64,000 nucleotides of DNA. It comes from Myxococcaceae bacterium (GTDB lineage: Bacteria > Myxococcota_A > Polyangia > Polyangiales > Ga0077539). A model generated the notes under the pieces. That model saw only the letters and a program-made list of their open reading frames with translations, did no database searches and was not told the origin of the DNA. Below, piece after piece: positions 1-10,080 of this stretch (positions within the stretch are counted from its first letter, which is position 1; each line of letters starts with the position of its first letter). The position numbers were made by a program, and so were the translations under genes. The stretch lies in the NCBI GenBank assembly GCA_004297725.1, contig SCUS01000172.1:1-64000 (forward strand), read 5' to 3'.

Positions 1-530
1 GTCGGCGAGGAGTCCGACGGTACGACCGCGAGGCCGTCGGCGAGGAGTCCGACGGTACGACCGCGAGGCCGTCGGCGAGGAGTCCGACGGTACGACCGCG
101 AGGCCGTCGGCGAGGAGTCCCCGGTACGACCGCGAGGCCGTCGGTAACCCGAGCTAGACCCTGAGCGTTAGCGAGGGGGAGAGCCCTCTACCGTCGTCAG
201 TACGCGTCCGGAATCCCCGGTGATCTCGACGAGAACCGCCACGTTCGGAGAACCGCGCTGGCAGCGGAGTAGGTCGCTCCCCCTCGCTAACGCTCAGGGT
301 CTAGCTCGGGTTACCGCCGGCCTCGCGGTCGTACCGTCGGACTCCTCGCCGCCGGCCTCGCGGTCGTACCGTCGGACTCCTCGCCGCCGGCCTCGCGGTC
401 GTACCGTCGGACTCCTCGCCGCCGGCCTCGCGGTCGTACCGTCGGACTCCTCGCCGACGGCCTCGCGGTCGTACCGTCGGACTCCTCGCCGACGGCCTCG
501 CGGTCGTACCGTCGGACTCCTCGCCGACGC
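1..530. repeat. Palindromic block of 35-bp tandem repeats (element 1)
   Basis: The left side (1-139) holds four head-to-tail copies of a 35-bp unit with the core ACGACCGCGAGGCCGTCGG; the last copy is slightly altered. The right side (about 316-525) holds six copies of the same unit in reverse complement. Next to the repeats, a 37-bp sequence (144-180) has an exact inverted partner at 276-312, leaving a loop of about 95 bp. The left array runs off the window edge, so it may be longer. No credible gene lies here: the ORFs of the track in this stretch are translated repeats. It sits directly downstream of the kinase gene ending at 565. Elements 2 and 3 use the same 35-bp unit. Confidence 0.9.
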
Positions 531-564
531 CCACCTCGCGGATCACCCCACCCGTCGCCCTCCG

Positions 565-2322
565 CTACGCCTCGTTGCCGTACTGCTCCAGGCCCCGCAG
601 CAGGCCGCTCGCCACCGGGTGCGCCCGGAGCATCGCCCTCACCGCGTCGCCCTCGTCGCCCAGCGCCGCCAGGATCGTCGCGATCTCCGCGCCCACGGAC
701 ACCGCCCGCAGCTGCAGCCGCTGCGAGGTCGCCTGGCTCTCGCCCTCCAGCGCGTCGAGCGTCGCCTGCACCGCGTCGCGCCGCTCCTCCAGCGCGCTCG
801 CGCTCCGCTGCTGGGCCGTGCGCCCGCTGCCGACGCCGTCGAGCACCGAGCGCACCGCGCGCCACCGTGAGGCCAGCGCCCCGAGCTCCTCCAGCTTCAC
901 CGCCCGCTCCACGGTGATCTCCCTCGGGTCGCCCGGAGGCGCGCCCGCCGAGTCCCACGCCAGCGCCAGCGAGCGCAGCACCTCCGCCTCGTCGCGCTTC
1001 GCCTCCCGCTCTCGCGTCTCCAGCGCCTGCGCGCGGCTCGCCACGCCCTCGTGCTCCACCAGGATCTGCCGCAGCTCGCCCAGCAGCTCGTCGCGCTCCC
1101 GCTGGTGCCGGCGCTCCCGCTCGGTGAGCTCGATCATCATCCCCCGGCGGTCTTCCTCCAGGACGCGCAGCCGCTCGACGTTGGCGTGGAAGCGCCGGAG
1201 CTGCTCTCGCATCGCCTCGGGCATCTCTCCCCTCGGAAAGGCCGCCTCCGCCGCCGCCTGGAAGGTCGCCACCCGCTGCCGCAGCGTCGGGATCGACACC
1301 GACGACGGCACGCTCTTCCTCAGGCCCGGCAGGGTGGTCTCCTCCGCTCCGTCGCGCTCCGGGGTGCTCACCGAAGGGCGTCCCGCCGGGGCCATGGCCG
1401 TCGTCTCCTGCTCCAGGATGCTGGCCAGCGCGTCGAGCACCTCCGCGGCGCTGCGCGGGCGCTCGGCGGGGCGCTTCTGCATCAGCGAGAGCACCAGGGC
1501 GTCGAGGGCCTCCGGGGCCGACGGCATCCTCGCCCGGATGGCGGGCGGGGCGGTGCGCGCGTGGTGATCGATGAGCTGCTGCACGGTGCCGTTGAAGGGC
1601 AGCGCGCCGGTGACCATCTCGTAGAGCATCACCCCGAGGGCGTAGAGGTCGCTGGCCGGGCCGCAGGGCTCTCCCCGGGCGAGCTCCGAGGCGAGGTACT
1701 CCGGCGTCCCGAAGACCTCGCCGGGCATGGTGAGCCGCACCTCGCCGCGCATGTGCACGATGCCGAAGTCGAGCACCTTCACCCGCAGCGCGCCGGAGGG
1801 GTCGCGCACCAGGAAGACGTTCTCGGGCTTCACGTCGCGGTGCACCACCCCGAGGGAGTGGGCCCGACCGAGGGCGTGGCACACCGGAATGGCGACCTCC
1901 ACCGCCTCGCGAACCCCCAGCGGACCCGACTGCATCCGCTGCGCGAGGCTCTCCCCCTCCAGGAACTCCATCACCAGGAAGACCCGGTTGCCCTCCTCGG
2001 CGACGTCCCAGATGTCCACGATGTTGGGGTGCTTCAGCAGGTTGGTGGCCTGGGCCTCGCGCACGAAGCGCTCGCGCATCACCGGGTCGCGCGTGAGCTC
2101 CGACGACAGCAGCTTCAGCGCCACGTCGTGACGGAGGATCACGTGCCTCGCCCGGTACACCTGCCCCATCCCCCCGGCCCCGACGCGCCGAAGGATCTTG
2201 TACCGCGACGCCAGCGTGCGCCCCACCATCGGATCGGGCGGCGCCTCCAGCGAGGCCCCGTCGAGGGAGCAGTGCGTGGACGCGTCGTCGTACCGAGCCT
2301 GGCAGCGAGGGCAGTGCTTCAT
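565..2322 (-). CDS. Ser/Thr protein kinase with N-terminal zinc ribbon and C-terminal coiled coil
   Basis: A Hanks-type kinase of 585 residues, predicted to phosphorylate proteins on Ser/Thr. I chose the internal ATG at 2322 because it places a zinc-ribbon-like CPRC...C motif at the N terminus, as in related kinases; the tracked start at 2361 would add 13 residues of no recognisable content. Kinase motifs are in order: glycine loop GAGGMGQVY, ATP lysine in VALKLL, catalytic HRDVKPENV, DFG. After the kinase domain (about residues 40-310) comes a Glu/Arg-rich stretch that looks like coiled coil, for example EERRGM and RERDELLGELRQ. No membrane segment is visible, so it is probably cytosolic. 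It is divergent from the FHA/sigma-54 activator gene about 100 bp away, a plausible phosphorylation partner (inference). Confidence 0.9.
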   Translation of the reverse strand: MKHCPRCQARYDDASTHCSLDGASLEAPPDPMVGRTLASRYKILRRVGAGGMGQVYRARHVILRHDVALKLLSSELTRDPVMRERFVREAQATNLLKHPNIVDIWDVAEEGNRVFLVMEFLEGESLAQRMQSGPLGVREAVEVAIPVCHALGRAHSLGVVHRDVKPENVFLVRDPSGALRVKVLDFGIVHMRGEVRLTMPGEVFGTPEYLASELARGEPCGPASDLYALGVMLYEMVTGALPFNGTVQQLIDHHARTAPPAIRARMPSAPEALDALVLSLMQKRPAERPRSAAEVLDALASILEQETTAMAPAGRPSVSTPERDGAEETTLPGLRKSVPSSVSIPTLRQRVATFQAAAEAAFPRGEMPEAMREQLRRFHANVERLRVLEEDRRGMMIELTERERRHQRERDELLGELRQILVEHEGVASRAQALETREREAKRDEAEVLRSLALAWDSAGAPPGDPREITVERAVKLEELGALASRWRAVRSVLDGVGSGRTAQQRSASALEERRDAVQATLDALEGESQATSQRLQLRAVSVGAEIATILAALGDEGDAVRAMLRAHPVASGLLRGLEQYGNEA

Positions 2323-2422
2323 CCCGCAGCCATTGGCCCCCCTCCGTCGAGAACCTGTCAAGTCTCTGACGGGGGTGCGGGCGTCGTGCCCCGGCCATGG
2401 AGCGCTGGTATGCTGCGCGGGC

Positions 2423-3758
<1,336 letters not shown>

Positions 3759-3769
<11 letters not shown>

Positions 3770-4244
3770 GCGCGTCGCCGCGGTGCTGGGCCTGCTCCTC
3801 CTTCCGTGCTGCACGGTCGCCCTGGATTTCGGCCCCGGGGTGCTGCTCCCCTCGATCGACGCAGGCGCCCTCGACGCGGCCGGAGGCGCGGACTCGCAGG
3901 CCGACGGCGCGGCCGACGCCCCCATGGCCGACGCGAGCTGCGACGGTCGCTGCGTGTGCTCGCCCGGTCGTGGTGACTGCGACGGCAACCCGGCCAACGG
4001 CTGCGAGACCGACCTGCTGGTGACGGACCTCCACTGCGGCACCTGCGGCCAGGCGTGCCTGGGGACCACCCACTGCTCCGACGGCCTCTGCCGCGGCGGC
4101 GGGTGCCGGGCGCCGCTGGTCGGCTGCGGGATGCAGTGCGCCGACCTGCTCACCGACCCTCGGCACTGCGGCTCCTGCGGGGCGAGCTGCGGCCCCGGCA
4201 CGCCGCGGTGCTGCAACGGCGCGTGCGCCGCGCGGTGCCCTTAG
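3759..4244 (+). CDS. Small Cys-rich lipoprotein
   Basis: A 161-residue protein starting with GTG inside the end of the sigma-54 activator gene. The N terminus is a signal sequence (VLGLLLLPCC) with a lipobox-like LLPC, so it is probably a lipoprotein. An Ala/Asp-rich linker follows. The Cys-rich part contains one RGDCDGNPANGCE module and two HCGxCG modules, the type repeated many times in the large lipoproteins at 10859 and 32440. The function is unknown. It lies between a regulator and a kinase on the same strand, 11 bp before the kinase start, so the three may form one operon. Confidence 0.75.
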
Positions 4245-4255
4245 AGGCCCTGCGG

Positions 4256-5545
4256 ATGATCAACGACGGCGCGGAGCTCGAGGGTCGGTACCGCATCCTG
4301 CGTCGCCTGGGCGAAGGGGGGATGGGGGCCGTCTACGAGGCCGAGCACACGGCGCTCGGGCGGCGCGTGGCGATCAAGGTGCTGCACGCCCACGTCGCGA
4401 AGATGCCCGACGCGGTGAAGCGCTTCGCCCGCGAGGCGCGCGCGGCGGCGGAGATCGGGCACCCCAACATCGTCGAGGTCTTCGACACCGGCACCTACCT
4501 GGGAGAGCCCTTCCTGGTGATGGAGCTGCTGCGGGGCGAGACGCTGGCCGATCGCCTCGCGAGGCCGGAGATGGTCCCCTGCGAGGAGGCCTGCCGGATC
4601 ATCGGGTATGTGCTCTCGGCGCTCGCCGCGGCGCACGCCAAGGGGATCATCCACCGTGACCTGAAGCCCGAGAACGTGTTCTTGCGGGAGGGCGACGGGG
4701 AGCAGTCGGTGAAGCTGCTCGACTTCGGGGTGTCGAAGTTTCGCCGGGTGAGCGCGACGCTGGAGCAGACGACCCAGGAGGGGGTCCCGGTGGGGACGCC
4801 GGCGTACATGGCCCCGGAGCAGTGGATGGGGCGGCGGGACATCGACCACCGCGCGGACCTCTTCGCGGTCGGGGTGATGCTCTATGAGCTCCTCACCGGG
4901 GGCCTCCCCTACGAGGGCGCCAACCAGGGGGAGCTGTTCCTGGAGATCGTGCGGGGGTCGTCGCTGCCCGTGGGCCCGAGCCTGCTCGAGGAAGACGTCC
5001 CCGAGGGGCTCGACGCGGCGGTGCTGCGCGCGCTCGAGCGGGAGCGCGACCGGCGGTTCTCCAGCGCGAGGGAGTTTCTCGACGCGCTGCGCCCCTATGG
5101 GGCGGCCTCGATCGACGTGGTGGACGAGCCGCCCGCGAAGGTCGAGGAGGACGCCGTGGTGGTCTCCACGCGCCGCGCCCTGCGCGCGGCCCCCACCTAC
5201 ATCGCCGCGCCGAAGCGGGGCTTCCCCATCGAGGTGCTGGGCGCCGCCCTCGTGGTGCTCCTGGCCGTGGGCGCGGGCGCGTGGTGGCTCTCCCGATCGA
5301 CGCAGTCCCCCGTGAGGGCCGTCGCCGTCACCCCGCGGGCGGCACCCTCGCTGCGCCCCGACGCCGGATCGCCGCCGAGGGTCCCGGCGAGGGAGGCGCC
5401 CCTGGCGCTCGCGGTGGAGGCGGTCGTCGACGCGGGTCCGCCGGCTCGCCGCCGCGCCTCGGTGCGAGCCCACCGCCCGAGCTCGTCGCCGCGCGCCTCG
5501 TCGGGGGTCGATCGACTGCCGGTGTCGCGAGACTTCGAACCGTGA
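4256..5545 (+). CDS. Transmembrane Ser/Thr protein kinase
   Basis: A Hanks-type kinase of 429 residues. The start at ATG 4256 (MINDGAELEGRYRI) puts the kinase domain at the N terminus; the tracked ORF start lies inside the upstream lipoprotein gene. Motifs: GEGGMGAVYEA, VAIKVL, HRDLKPENV, DFGVS, and APEQWMG in the activation segment. The kinase domain spans about residues 8-275. One membrane segment (VLGAALVVLLAVGAGAWWL) lies near residue 330, followed by a Pro/Ala/Arg-rich tail of about 80 residues outside the membrane. This is a PknB-like layout but without a PASTA sensor. It ends 4 bp from the convergent TPR/PEGA gene. Confidence 0.92.
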   Translation: MINDGAELEGRYRILRRLGEGGMGAVYEAEHTALGRRVAIKVLHAHVAKMPDAVKRFAREARAAAEIGHPNIVEVFDTGTYLGEPFLVMELLRGETLADRLARPEMVPCEEACRIIGYVLSALAAAHAKGIIHRDLKPENVFLREGDGEQSVKLLDFGVSKFRRVSATLEQTTQEGVPVGTPAYMAPEQWMGRRDIDHRADLFAVGVMLYELLTGGLPYEGANQGELFLEIVRGSSLPVGPSLLEEDVPEGLDAAVLRALERERDRRFSSAREFLDALRPYGAASIDVVDEPPAKVEEDAVVVSTRRALRAAPTYIAAPKRGFPIEVLGAALVVLLAVGAGAWWLSRSTQSPVRAVAVTPRAAPSLRPDAGSPPRVPAREAPLALAVEAVVDAGPPARRRASVRAHRPSSSPRASSGVDRLPVSRDFEP

Positions 5546-5549
5546 GCGT

Positions 5550-6542
5550 CTAGAACGACCCGAAGGCCGTGAGCGCCGCGCCGCCCGCGGTCGGGGCGAC
5601 GAAGGCCCGCACGGCGGGAGCCCCGCTGCGGGAGGGAACACGGAGCCCGAGCACCAGCGCCGTGGCGCCCGCGGCGAGGGCGCCGACGCCGAGCAGGTCG
5701 GCGGTCCATGAGAGGGCCCGGCCCCGGCTGGCGAGGTCCTGCACGTCGGGGTCGCCGACCCGATGGGAGGCGTAGTCGCGCTGCGTCTCGATGGCCACGA
5801 TGCCGGTGATGGAGGCCCCGAGGGCGAGCGCTCCTCCGGTGACCACCATCGACCAGAACAGCCGGCGATCGGCGGCCACGATGGGGGCAGGGACGGTCGG
5901 CGGCGACACGACCGGCGGCGTGAGGAGCGGCGTGGTCGGCGCGAGGAGGGGCAGCGAGAGGGTCACCTCGCGCTCGTCGCCCGAGACGACCGTCACCTCG
6001 ACCTGGCGGGACTCTCGCCCCGGGGCGCTGGCCGTGAGGACGTGGGCGCCCGGACCGACGGTGGCGCGGTCGGACTCCAGCGCGCGGCCGTCGAGCAGCA
6101 CCGTCGCGTCGGCGGGCTCGCGCACCACGCGGAGGCGGGCGACCAGCGGCTCCATCTGCGAGAGGGCCCGGGTGGCCAGGTCGCGCTGCGGGGTGCTGCG
6201 GCCCTCGGTGGAGGCCACGTAGCGACGGAGCGCGTCGATGGCCCGGGGGTAGTCGTGCAGGGCCTGGTACGAGGCGCCGATGTTGTAGAGCACCGAGGCG
6301 CGGCCCGTGAGCTGGTAGGCGCGCTCGAACTCCGCCAGCGCGCCGCGGGCGTCACCGGACTCGAAGAGGCCGACCGCGCGGTCGAAGTGGACCCGCGCCT
6401 CGGCCGTGGCGGGGCTCTCCTGCGCGAGCGCGGGGCCGGCCGATCCGAGCAGGCCCAGCACGATCGCGGCTGCGAGCTGATGTTGGCGGGTCTCGCGCTT
6501 CGGGAGCGGCGCGCTGCCGCGACGACACTCGGGGTGGGCCAT
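5550..6542 (-). CDS. Secreted TPR protein with PEGA-like domain and two membrane segments
   Basis: About 330 residues from ATG 6542, which is followed by a signal peptide ending at ALAQE; the tracked start at 6629 adds an unlikely Cys-rich leader. Residues about 50-130 carry TPR-like helices (HFDRAVGLFESGDARGALAE, YNIGASYQAL). A PEGA-like surface domain follows (REPADATVLLDGRAL). Two hydrophobic segments near the C terminus (VVTGGALALGASITGIV and LLGVGALAAGATALVLG) are membrane spans. Proteins of this layout are common beside kinases in Myxococcota, but their role is not known. It is convergent with the kinase gene and divergent from the lipoprotein at 6765. Confidence 0.8.
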   Translation of the reverse strand: MAHPECRRGSAPLPKRETRQHQLAAAIVLGLLGSAGPALAQESPATAEARVHFDRAVGLFESGDARGALAEFERAYQLTGRASVLYNIGASYQALHDYPRAIDALRRYVASTEGRSTPQRDLATRALSQMEPLVARLRVVREPADATVLLDGRALESDRATVGPGAHVLTASAPGRESRQVEVTVVSGDEREVTLSLPLLAPTTPLLTPPVVSPPTVPAPIVAADRRLFWSMVVTGGALALGASITGIVAIETQRDYASHRVGDPDVQDLASRGRALSWTADLLGVGALAAGATALVLGLRVPSRSGAPAVRAFVAPTAGGAALTAFGSF

Positions 6543-6641
6543 CGTCCTTCGTGGGGGGGACTGTGCCGTCGCCCGACGCCGCTCGTCCATCCCCATTCCA
6601 CCCTTACAGCCGCACCCCTGGGTGCACAACGCTTACCGATG

Positions 6642-6658
6642 TGTGCGAAATGCGCACA
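6642..6658. promoter_or_regulatory. Inverted repeat TGTGCG-N5-CGCACA, candidate operator
   Basis: A perfect 6-bp inverted repeat with a 5-bp spacer sits in the roughly 220-bp divergent intergenic region between the TPR/PEGA gene and the lipoprotein at 6765. The surrounding stretch (for example CTTAATTCAAAGG) is clearly AT-richer than the rest of the window, as expected for a promoter. The binding protein is unknown. Confidence 0.35.
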
Positions 6659-6764
6659 ATGGCTTAATTCAAAGGGGATTGGTACATCCGAGCGGAACGT
6701 GGAAGGACGCAGCGTCGCTGTACGACCCCTATTGCTCTTCCAGCAGCGATCCGGAGATGAGTTG

Positions 6765-7712
6765 ATGTCGAGACGACGAGCCGTCGTGATCTTGTGCGCT
6801 GCGCTGCTGGCAGGCTGCGGCGACGAGGTGATGACCGAGGGCGATGCGCAGGTGACCCAGGATGCGATCGTCGACGATCGGGGCGGCCAGGACGCTCCCT
6901 TCGTCGATGGGGCGCTCGAAGACCGCGCGGCGCTCCCCGACGCGGTGGTCCCCGACGCGGGAGCGCGCGACGGAGCCCTGACGGACGCGGCCGTCGCCGA
7001 CGATCGGCCCGAGATCGATGCGGGCGCCGATGTGCCGCGCCTCGATGTCCCCGGCGTCGATGCGGGCGCGGCAGACGTGCCCGCCGCGAGGGACGTTGCG
7101 GACGCGGGCGACAGCCGAGCCTCCACCGACGTGCCCGCGATCGATGTGCCCCGTGACGTGCCCGCGATGGACGTGCCCCGCGATGTGCCCGCGATGGATG
7201 TGCTCGCGGCCGACGTGCCCGCGATGGATGTGCCCCGCGATGTCCCCGCGGCCGACATGCCCGCGGCCGATGTGCCCCGCGACGTGCCCGCGGCCGATGT
7301 GCCCCGCGACGTGCCCGTCGACGTCTCGAGCTGCACCGGGGCGGGGCCCGTGGTCACGCCCGCGGCGCCGACCAGCGGGCAGGAGATCGAGACCTGCACC
7401 ACCGGGGGATTGCCCGTCTTCTTCGACTTCACCGCCTCGGTGACGGCCTCCTCCCCGGTGCGCTCGGTGGGGGCCCGATGGATCACCCCCGACGGCCTCG
7501 AGGCCCCTCCGGCGGCCTCGCTCTCCTCGGCTCCCTACGTCTTCCGTCGTCAGGTGGGCGGCCCCTCCGCCGGCGCGCCCGCGCTCTCGGTCTTCGGCAT
7601 CCGCGGCACCTGGCGGGTGGAGTTCACCGCCGTCGACGCGTGCGGCCGCAGCACCACCGCGTCGCAGACCTTCTCCCTCATCTTCACCAGCCGACGGTGT
7701 CCCAACCCATGA
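6765..7712 (+). CDS. Lipoprotein with DVP-repeat stalk and C-terminal Ig-like domain
   Basis: A 315-residue predicted lipoprotein. ATG 6765 has a GGAG ribosome-binding site nine bases upstream, and the signal sequence ends in a clear lipobox (LLAGCGD). Residues about 85-190 are low-complexity DVP/AMDVP/AADVP repeats, a likely extended stalk. The last 120 residues contain two cysteines and a beta-rich pattern (VFFDFTASVTASSPVRSVGARW, split over two strands) that resembles an Ig-like fold, though I cannot name a family. The stop codon overlaps the next start as ATGA, so translation of the two is probably coupled. Confidence 0.75.
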   Translation: MSRRRAVVILCAALLAGCGDEVMTEGDAQVTQDAIVDDRGGQDAPFVDGALEDRAALPDAVVPDAGARDGALTDAAVADDRPEIDAGADVPRLDVPGVDAGAADVPAARDVADAGDSRASTDVPAIDVPRDVPAMDVPRDVPAMDVLAADVPAMDVPRDVPAADMPAADVPRDVPAADVPRDVPVDVSSCTGAGPVVTPAAPTSGQEIETCTTGGLPVFFDFTASVTASSPVRSVGARWITPDGLEAPPAASLSSAPYVFRRQVGGPSAGAPALSVFGIRGTWRVEFTAVDACGRSTTASQTFSLIFTSRRCPNP

Positions 7713-8923
7713 ACACTTCCATCCATCGTTCGTGCTCCCGCTTCGGGTGGGCCTCCGGCCTCGCGGCCCTCTTCGCCTTCGCGATGGTGGCGTCGCTCCC
7801 GTCGGTGGCGAGCGCTCAGGGCCGGTGCTCCTGCAACAGCGGCTGCCACCAGTACCCGGGGCAGTGCGTGCAGCCCGGATCGTCCGGCTGCGAGGCCGGG
7901 TACGCGCCCTTCTGTGAGACCCGCGCGGAGTCGTGCCCCCGATCCGGCTGGGTCTCCTGCGGCGGAACCTGCACCTGCGTGCGAGTGACGCCCACCGACG
8001 CCGGGGTGACCGACGCGGGCAGCGTCGACGTGCCCGTCTCCAGGGACGTCCCCGCCTCGATGGACCTCGGCGTCCCCACCGACGCGCCCGTCTCCGTGGA
8101 CGTGCGACCGCCGACGGACATCCCCGCGTCGATGGACGTCCCGGTGGGCTCCGATGTCCCGGTGTCCAGGGATGTTCCTCCGGGCAGCGACGTGCCGGCC
8201 TCCTTCGATGTCCGGCCGCCGCTCGATGCGCCTCCGGGCACCGACGTCCCTCCGGGCACCGACGTTCCTCCGGGCACCGACGTCCCTCCGGGCACCGATG
8301 TCCCTCCGGGCACCGATGTCCCGATGACCCCGACGGACTCCCCGGTCGTCGTCTTCGACGGGGCCGTGGTCGGAGACGTTCCCCCCGGGGTCGATGCGGT
8401 CGCGCCCTCCTCGGACGCCGCGGTCTCCACCGACGGCTGCGTGTGCGAGGGCGGCGCCTGCGTCGCCGGCGTCTGCTATCGCGAGCGCTGCTCCTTCCAC
8501 CCCGAGCTCGGCTTCATCTGCGCCACGGGCGGCACCTCGTGTCGCCTCTTCGACGGCAACCCCATCTGCGTGCCGATCTGCGCGGGCGTGAGCTGCCCGG
8601 AGGGGCAGTTCTGCGACGAGCGCTCCAACGGGGCCTGCGTGGCCGACCGCTGCGCCTCCTTCCAGTGCCCCATCGGGACGACCTGCGTGCGCAACCAGTG
8701 CGGCCGCTGGGGCGGCGCCGACGGCGGCACCTTCATCCCCGACGACGGCGGCACCTTCGCCTCGGAGGACGGCGGAACGGGCGCTCCTCCGACCGCCACG
8801 GACGACGGCTGCGGCTGCCGGGCCGGTCAGGTCGGCGGGCGGGGCGGTGCCTGGGGCGCGCTGCTGCTCGGGCTGCTCGGCCTCAAGGACCGCCGCCGTC
8901 AGCGCTCGCGCTCGACCACGTAG
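7709..8923 (+). CDS. Secreted Cys-rich protein with PPGTDVP repeats and MYXO-CTERM-like tail
   Basis: A 404-residue secreted protein. The start ATG overlaps the previous stop (ATGA). A signal peptide ends at SVASAQG. An N-terminal Cys-rich domain (CSCNSGCHQYPGQC) is followed by about 130 residues of DVP and PPGTDVP repeats, then a second Cys-rich domain with WAP/EGF-like spacing (CAGVSCPEGQFCDE, CPIGTTCVRNQC). The C terminus has CGCRAG, a Gly linker, a hydrophobic stretch (WGALLLGLLGL) and an Arg/Lys cluster. This is the layout of MYXO-CTERM sorting signals, which direct surface anchoring in Myxococcota. Its last 25 bp overlap the convergent polyprenyl synthetase gene. Confidence 0.78.
   Translation: MNTSIHRSCSRFGWASGLAALFAFAMVASLPSVASAQGRCSCNSGCHQYPGQCVQPGSSGCEAGYAPFCETRAESCPRSGWVSCGGTCTCVRVTPTDAGVTDAGSVDVPVSRDVPASMDLGVPTDAPVSVDVRPPTDIPASMDVPVGSDVPVSRDVPPGSDVPASFDVRPPLDAPPGTDVPPGTDVPPGTDVPPGTDVPPGTDVPMTPTDSPVVVFDGAVVGDVPPGVDAVAPSSDAAVSTDGCVCEGGACVAGVCYRERCSFHPELGFICATGGTSCRLFDGNPICVPICAGVSCPEGQFCDERSNGACVADRCASFQCPIGTTCVRNQCGRWGGADGGTFIPDDGGTFASEDGGTGAPPTATDDGCGCRAGQVGGRGGAWGALLLGLLGLKDRRRQRSRSTT
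8231..8320 (+). repeat. Five tandem 18-bp repeats encoding PPGTDV
   Basis: Five head-to-tail copies of CCTCCGGGCACCGACGTC differ only at two third-codon positions. They lie in frame inside the stalk of the secreted protein at 7709. Their near identity at DNA level suggests recent slippage expansion. Confidence 0.9.
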
Positions 8924-10080
8924 TCGACCAGCGACTGCAGCACCGCGCGGTGCACGCTCGGCTTCATCCACGACCATGACGAGAGCATCGCGCCCGCGGC
9001 GGAGGCCCGGGCCCTCGCCACCTCGCGGGCGTAGTTCAGGCTGTCGTGGCGGTCGATCTGCGAGAGCAGCCACTCGACATCATCGCGGGTCTTGGTGCGG
9101 GTGACGTCCGCCAGCAGGGCGTCGAGCCTCTGCCTCGCCGTCGCGTCGAGGTGGCCCTCCTCGGCCAGCGCGGGGACGATCCGACGCAGCCGCCCGGCGA
9201 GGTCGTCGCGCGCCGGGTCGACGGTGTCGGGCCTCGGCCGGTCGAGGATCTCCAGGGCCCGCTCCCGCTCGGCGGCGTCCATGGAGCGCAGGGCGTGCAG
9301 GAGGATGAGGGTGTGCTTGCCCTCCCAGAGGTCGCCGGCGATCTCCTTGCCGTAGTCCGCCTCGCGCCCCTGGAGGTTGAGCACGTCGTCTTGGATCTGG
9401 AAGGCCGCCCCGAGCGCCACCGCGAAGTCATGGAGCGCGGCGAGCACCTCCGCGGAGGCTCCTGCGACGATGGCCCCGATGCGCATCGGGGCGATGAAGC
9501 TGTACCAGCCGGTCTTCTGGTCGACCATGGCGAGGTAGTCGTCGTCGGTGAGGTCCCAGCGGGCGTGGCGCACCCAGTCGAGCTCGACGGCCTGGCCCTC
9601 GGCGGACTCGCGCGCCATCACCGCGACGGTCTCCAGGATGCGCAGCGCGCGGCCCATGTCGAGCCGGTGCATGTTGTCGAGCAGCGGCTGGAGCGCGAGC
9701 GCGAGCATGGCGTCGCCGACGTTCACCGCGATGGGCACCCCGTGGAGGCGCTGCAGGGTGAGGGCGTCGCGGCGCTTCTCCGAGCGGTCCTCCACGTCGT
9801 CGTGGATGAGGAAGGCGTTGTGGTAGAGCTCGAGCACCGCGGCGCTGGGGAGGGCGCCCTCGAGCGGCCCTCCGAGCGCCCGGCAGGCGGCGACGCAGAG
9901 GGCGGGGCGCAGCCCCTTGGCGTCTCGCATCGGGTAGTCGAGCATCAGGTCGTAGAGCACCCGCGAGGCGCGCGAGCCCTGCGGCACCATCGCGCGGATC
10001 TCGTCGAGCACCATCGCCCTGCACTCCGCGAGGTACTTCGCGAGGTCGACCCCCTCGGCGTCGCGGCGCGCAGCGCTCAC
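8899..10080 (-). CDS. Polyprenyl diphosphate synthase family protein
   Basis: Condenses isopentenyl diphosphate with allylic diphosphates to make longer isoprenoids. The GTG at 10080 overlaps the stop of the upstream HAD gene (GTGA) and gives 393 residues. The first Asp-rich motif is HDDVEDRSEKRR (DDxxD) and the second is FQIQDDVLNLQG, where the last Asp of DDxxD is Asn. The region KGLRPALCVA with LDYPMR fits the substrate-binding helix. The protein is longer than usual (300-350) because of a C-terminal extension of about 70 residues. Product chain length cannot be read from the sequence; geranylgeranyl or farnesyl diphosphate is most likely. It is convergent with and overlaps the gene at 7709. 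Confidence 0.88.
   Translation of the reverse strand: MSAARRDAEGVDLAKYLAECRAMVLDEIRAMVPQGSRASRVLYDLMLDYPMRDAKGLRPALCVAACRALGGPLEGALPSAAVLELYHNAFLIHDDVEDRSEKRRDALTLQRLHGVPIAVNVGDAMLALALQPLLDNMHRLDMGRALRILETVAVMARESAEGQAVELDWVRHARWDLTDDDYLAMVDQKTGWYSFIAPMRIGAIVAGASAEVLAALHDFAVALGAAFQIQDDVLNLQGREADYGKEIAGDLWEGKHTLILLHALRSMDAAERERALEILDRPRPDTVDPARDDLAGRLRRIVPALAEEGHLDATARQRLDALLADVTRTKTRDDVEWLLSQIDRHDSLNYAREVARARASAAGAMLSSWSWMKPSVHRAVLQSLVDYVVERER

Noticed and set aside
1-140. 35-bp repeats as a CRISPR array
   Set aside because: The copies are contiguous with no spacers, and the array is mirrored around a centre; no cas gene is present.
2198-2422. Longer start for the FHA/sigma-54 activator
   Set aside because: It would overlap the divergent kinase and has no domain; GTG 2423 starts just before the FHA domain.
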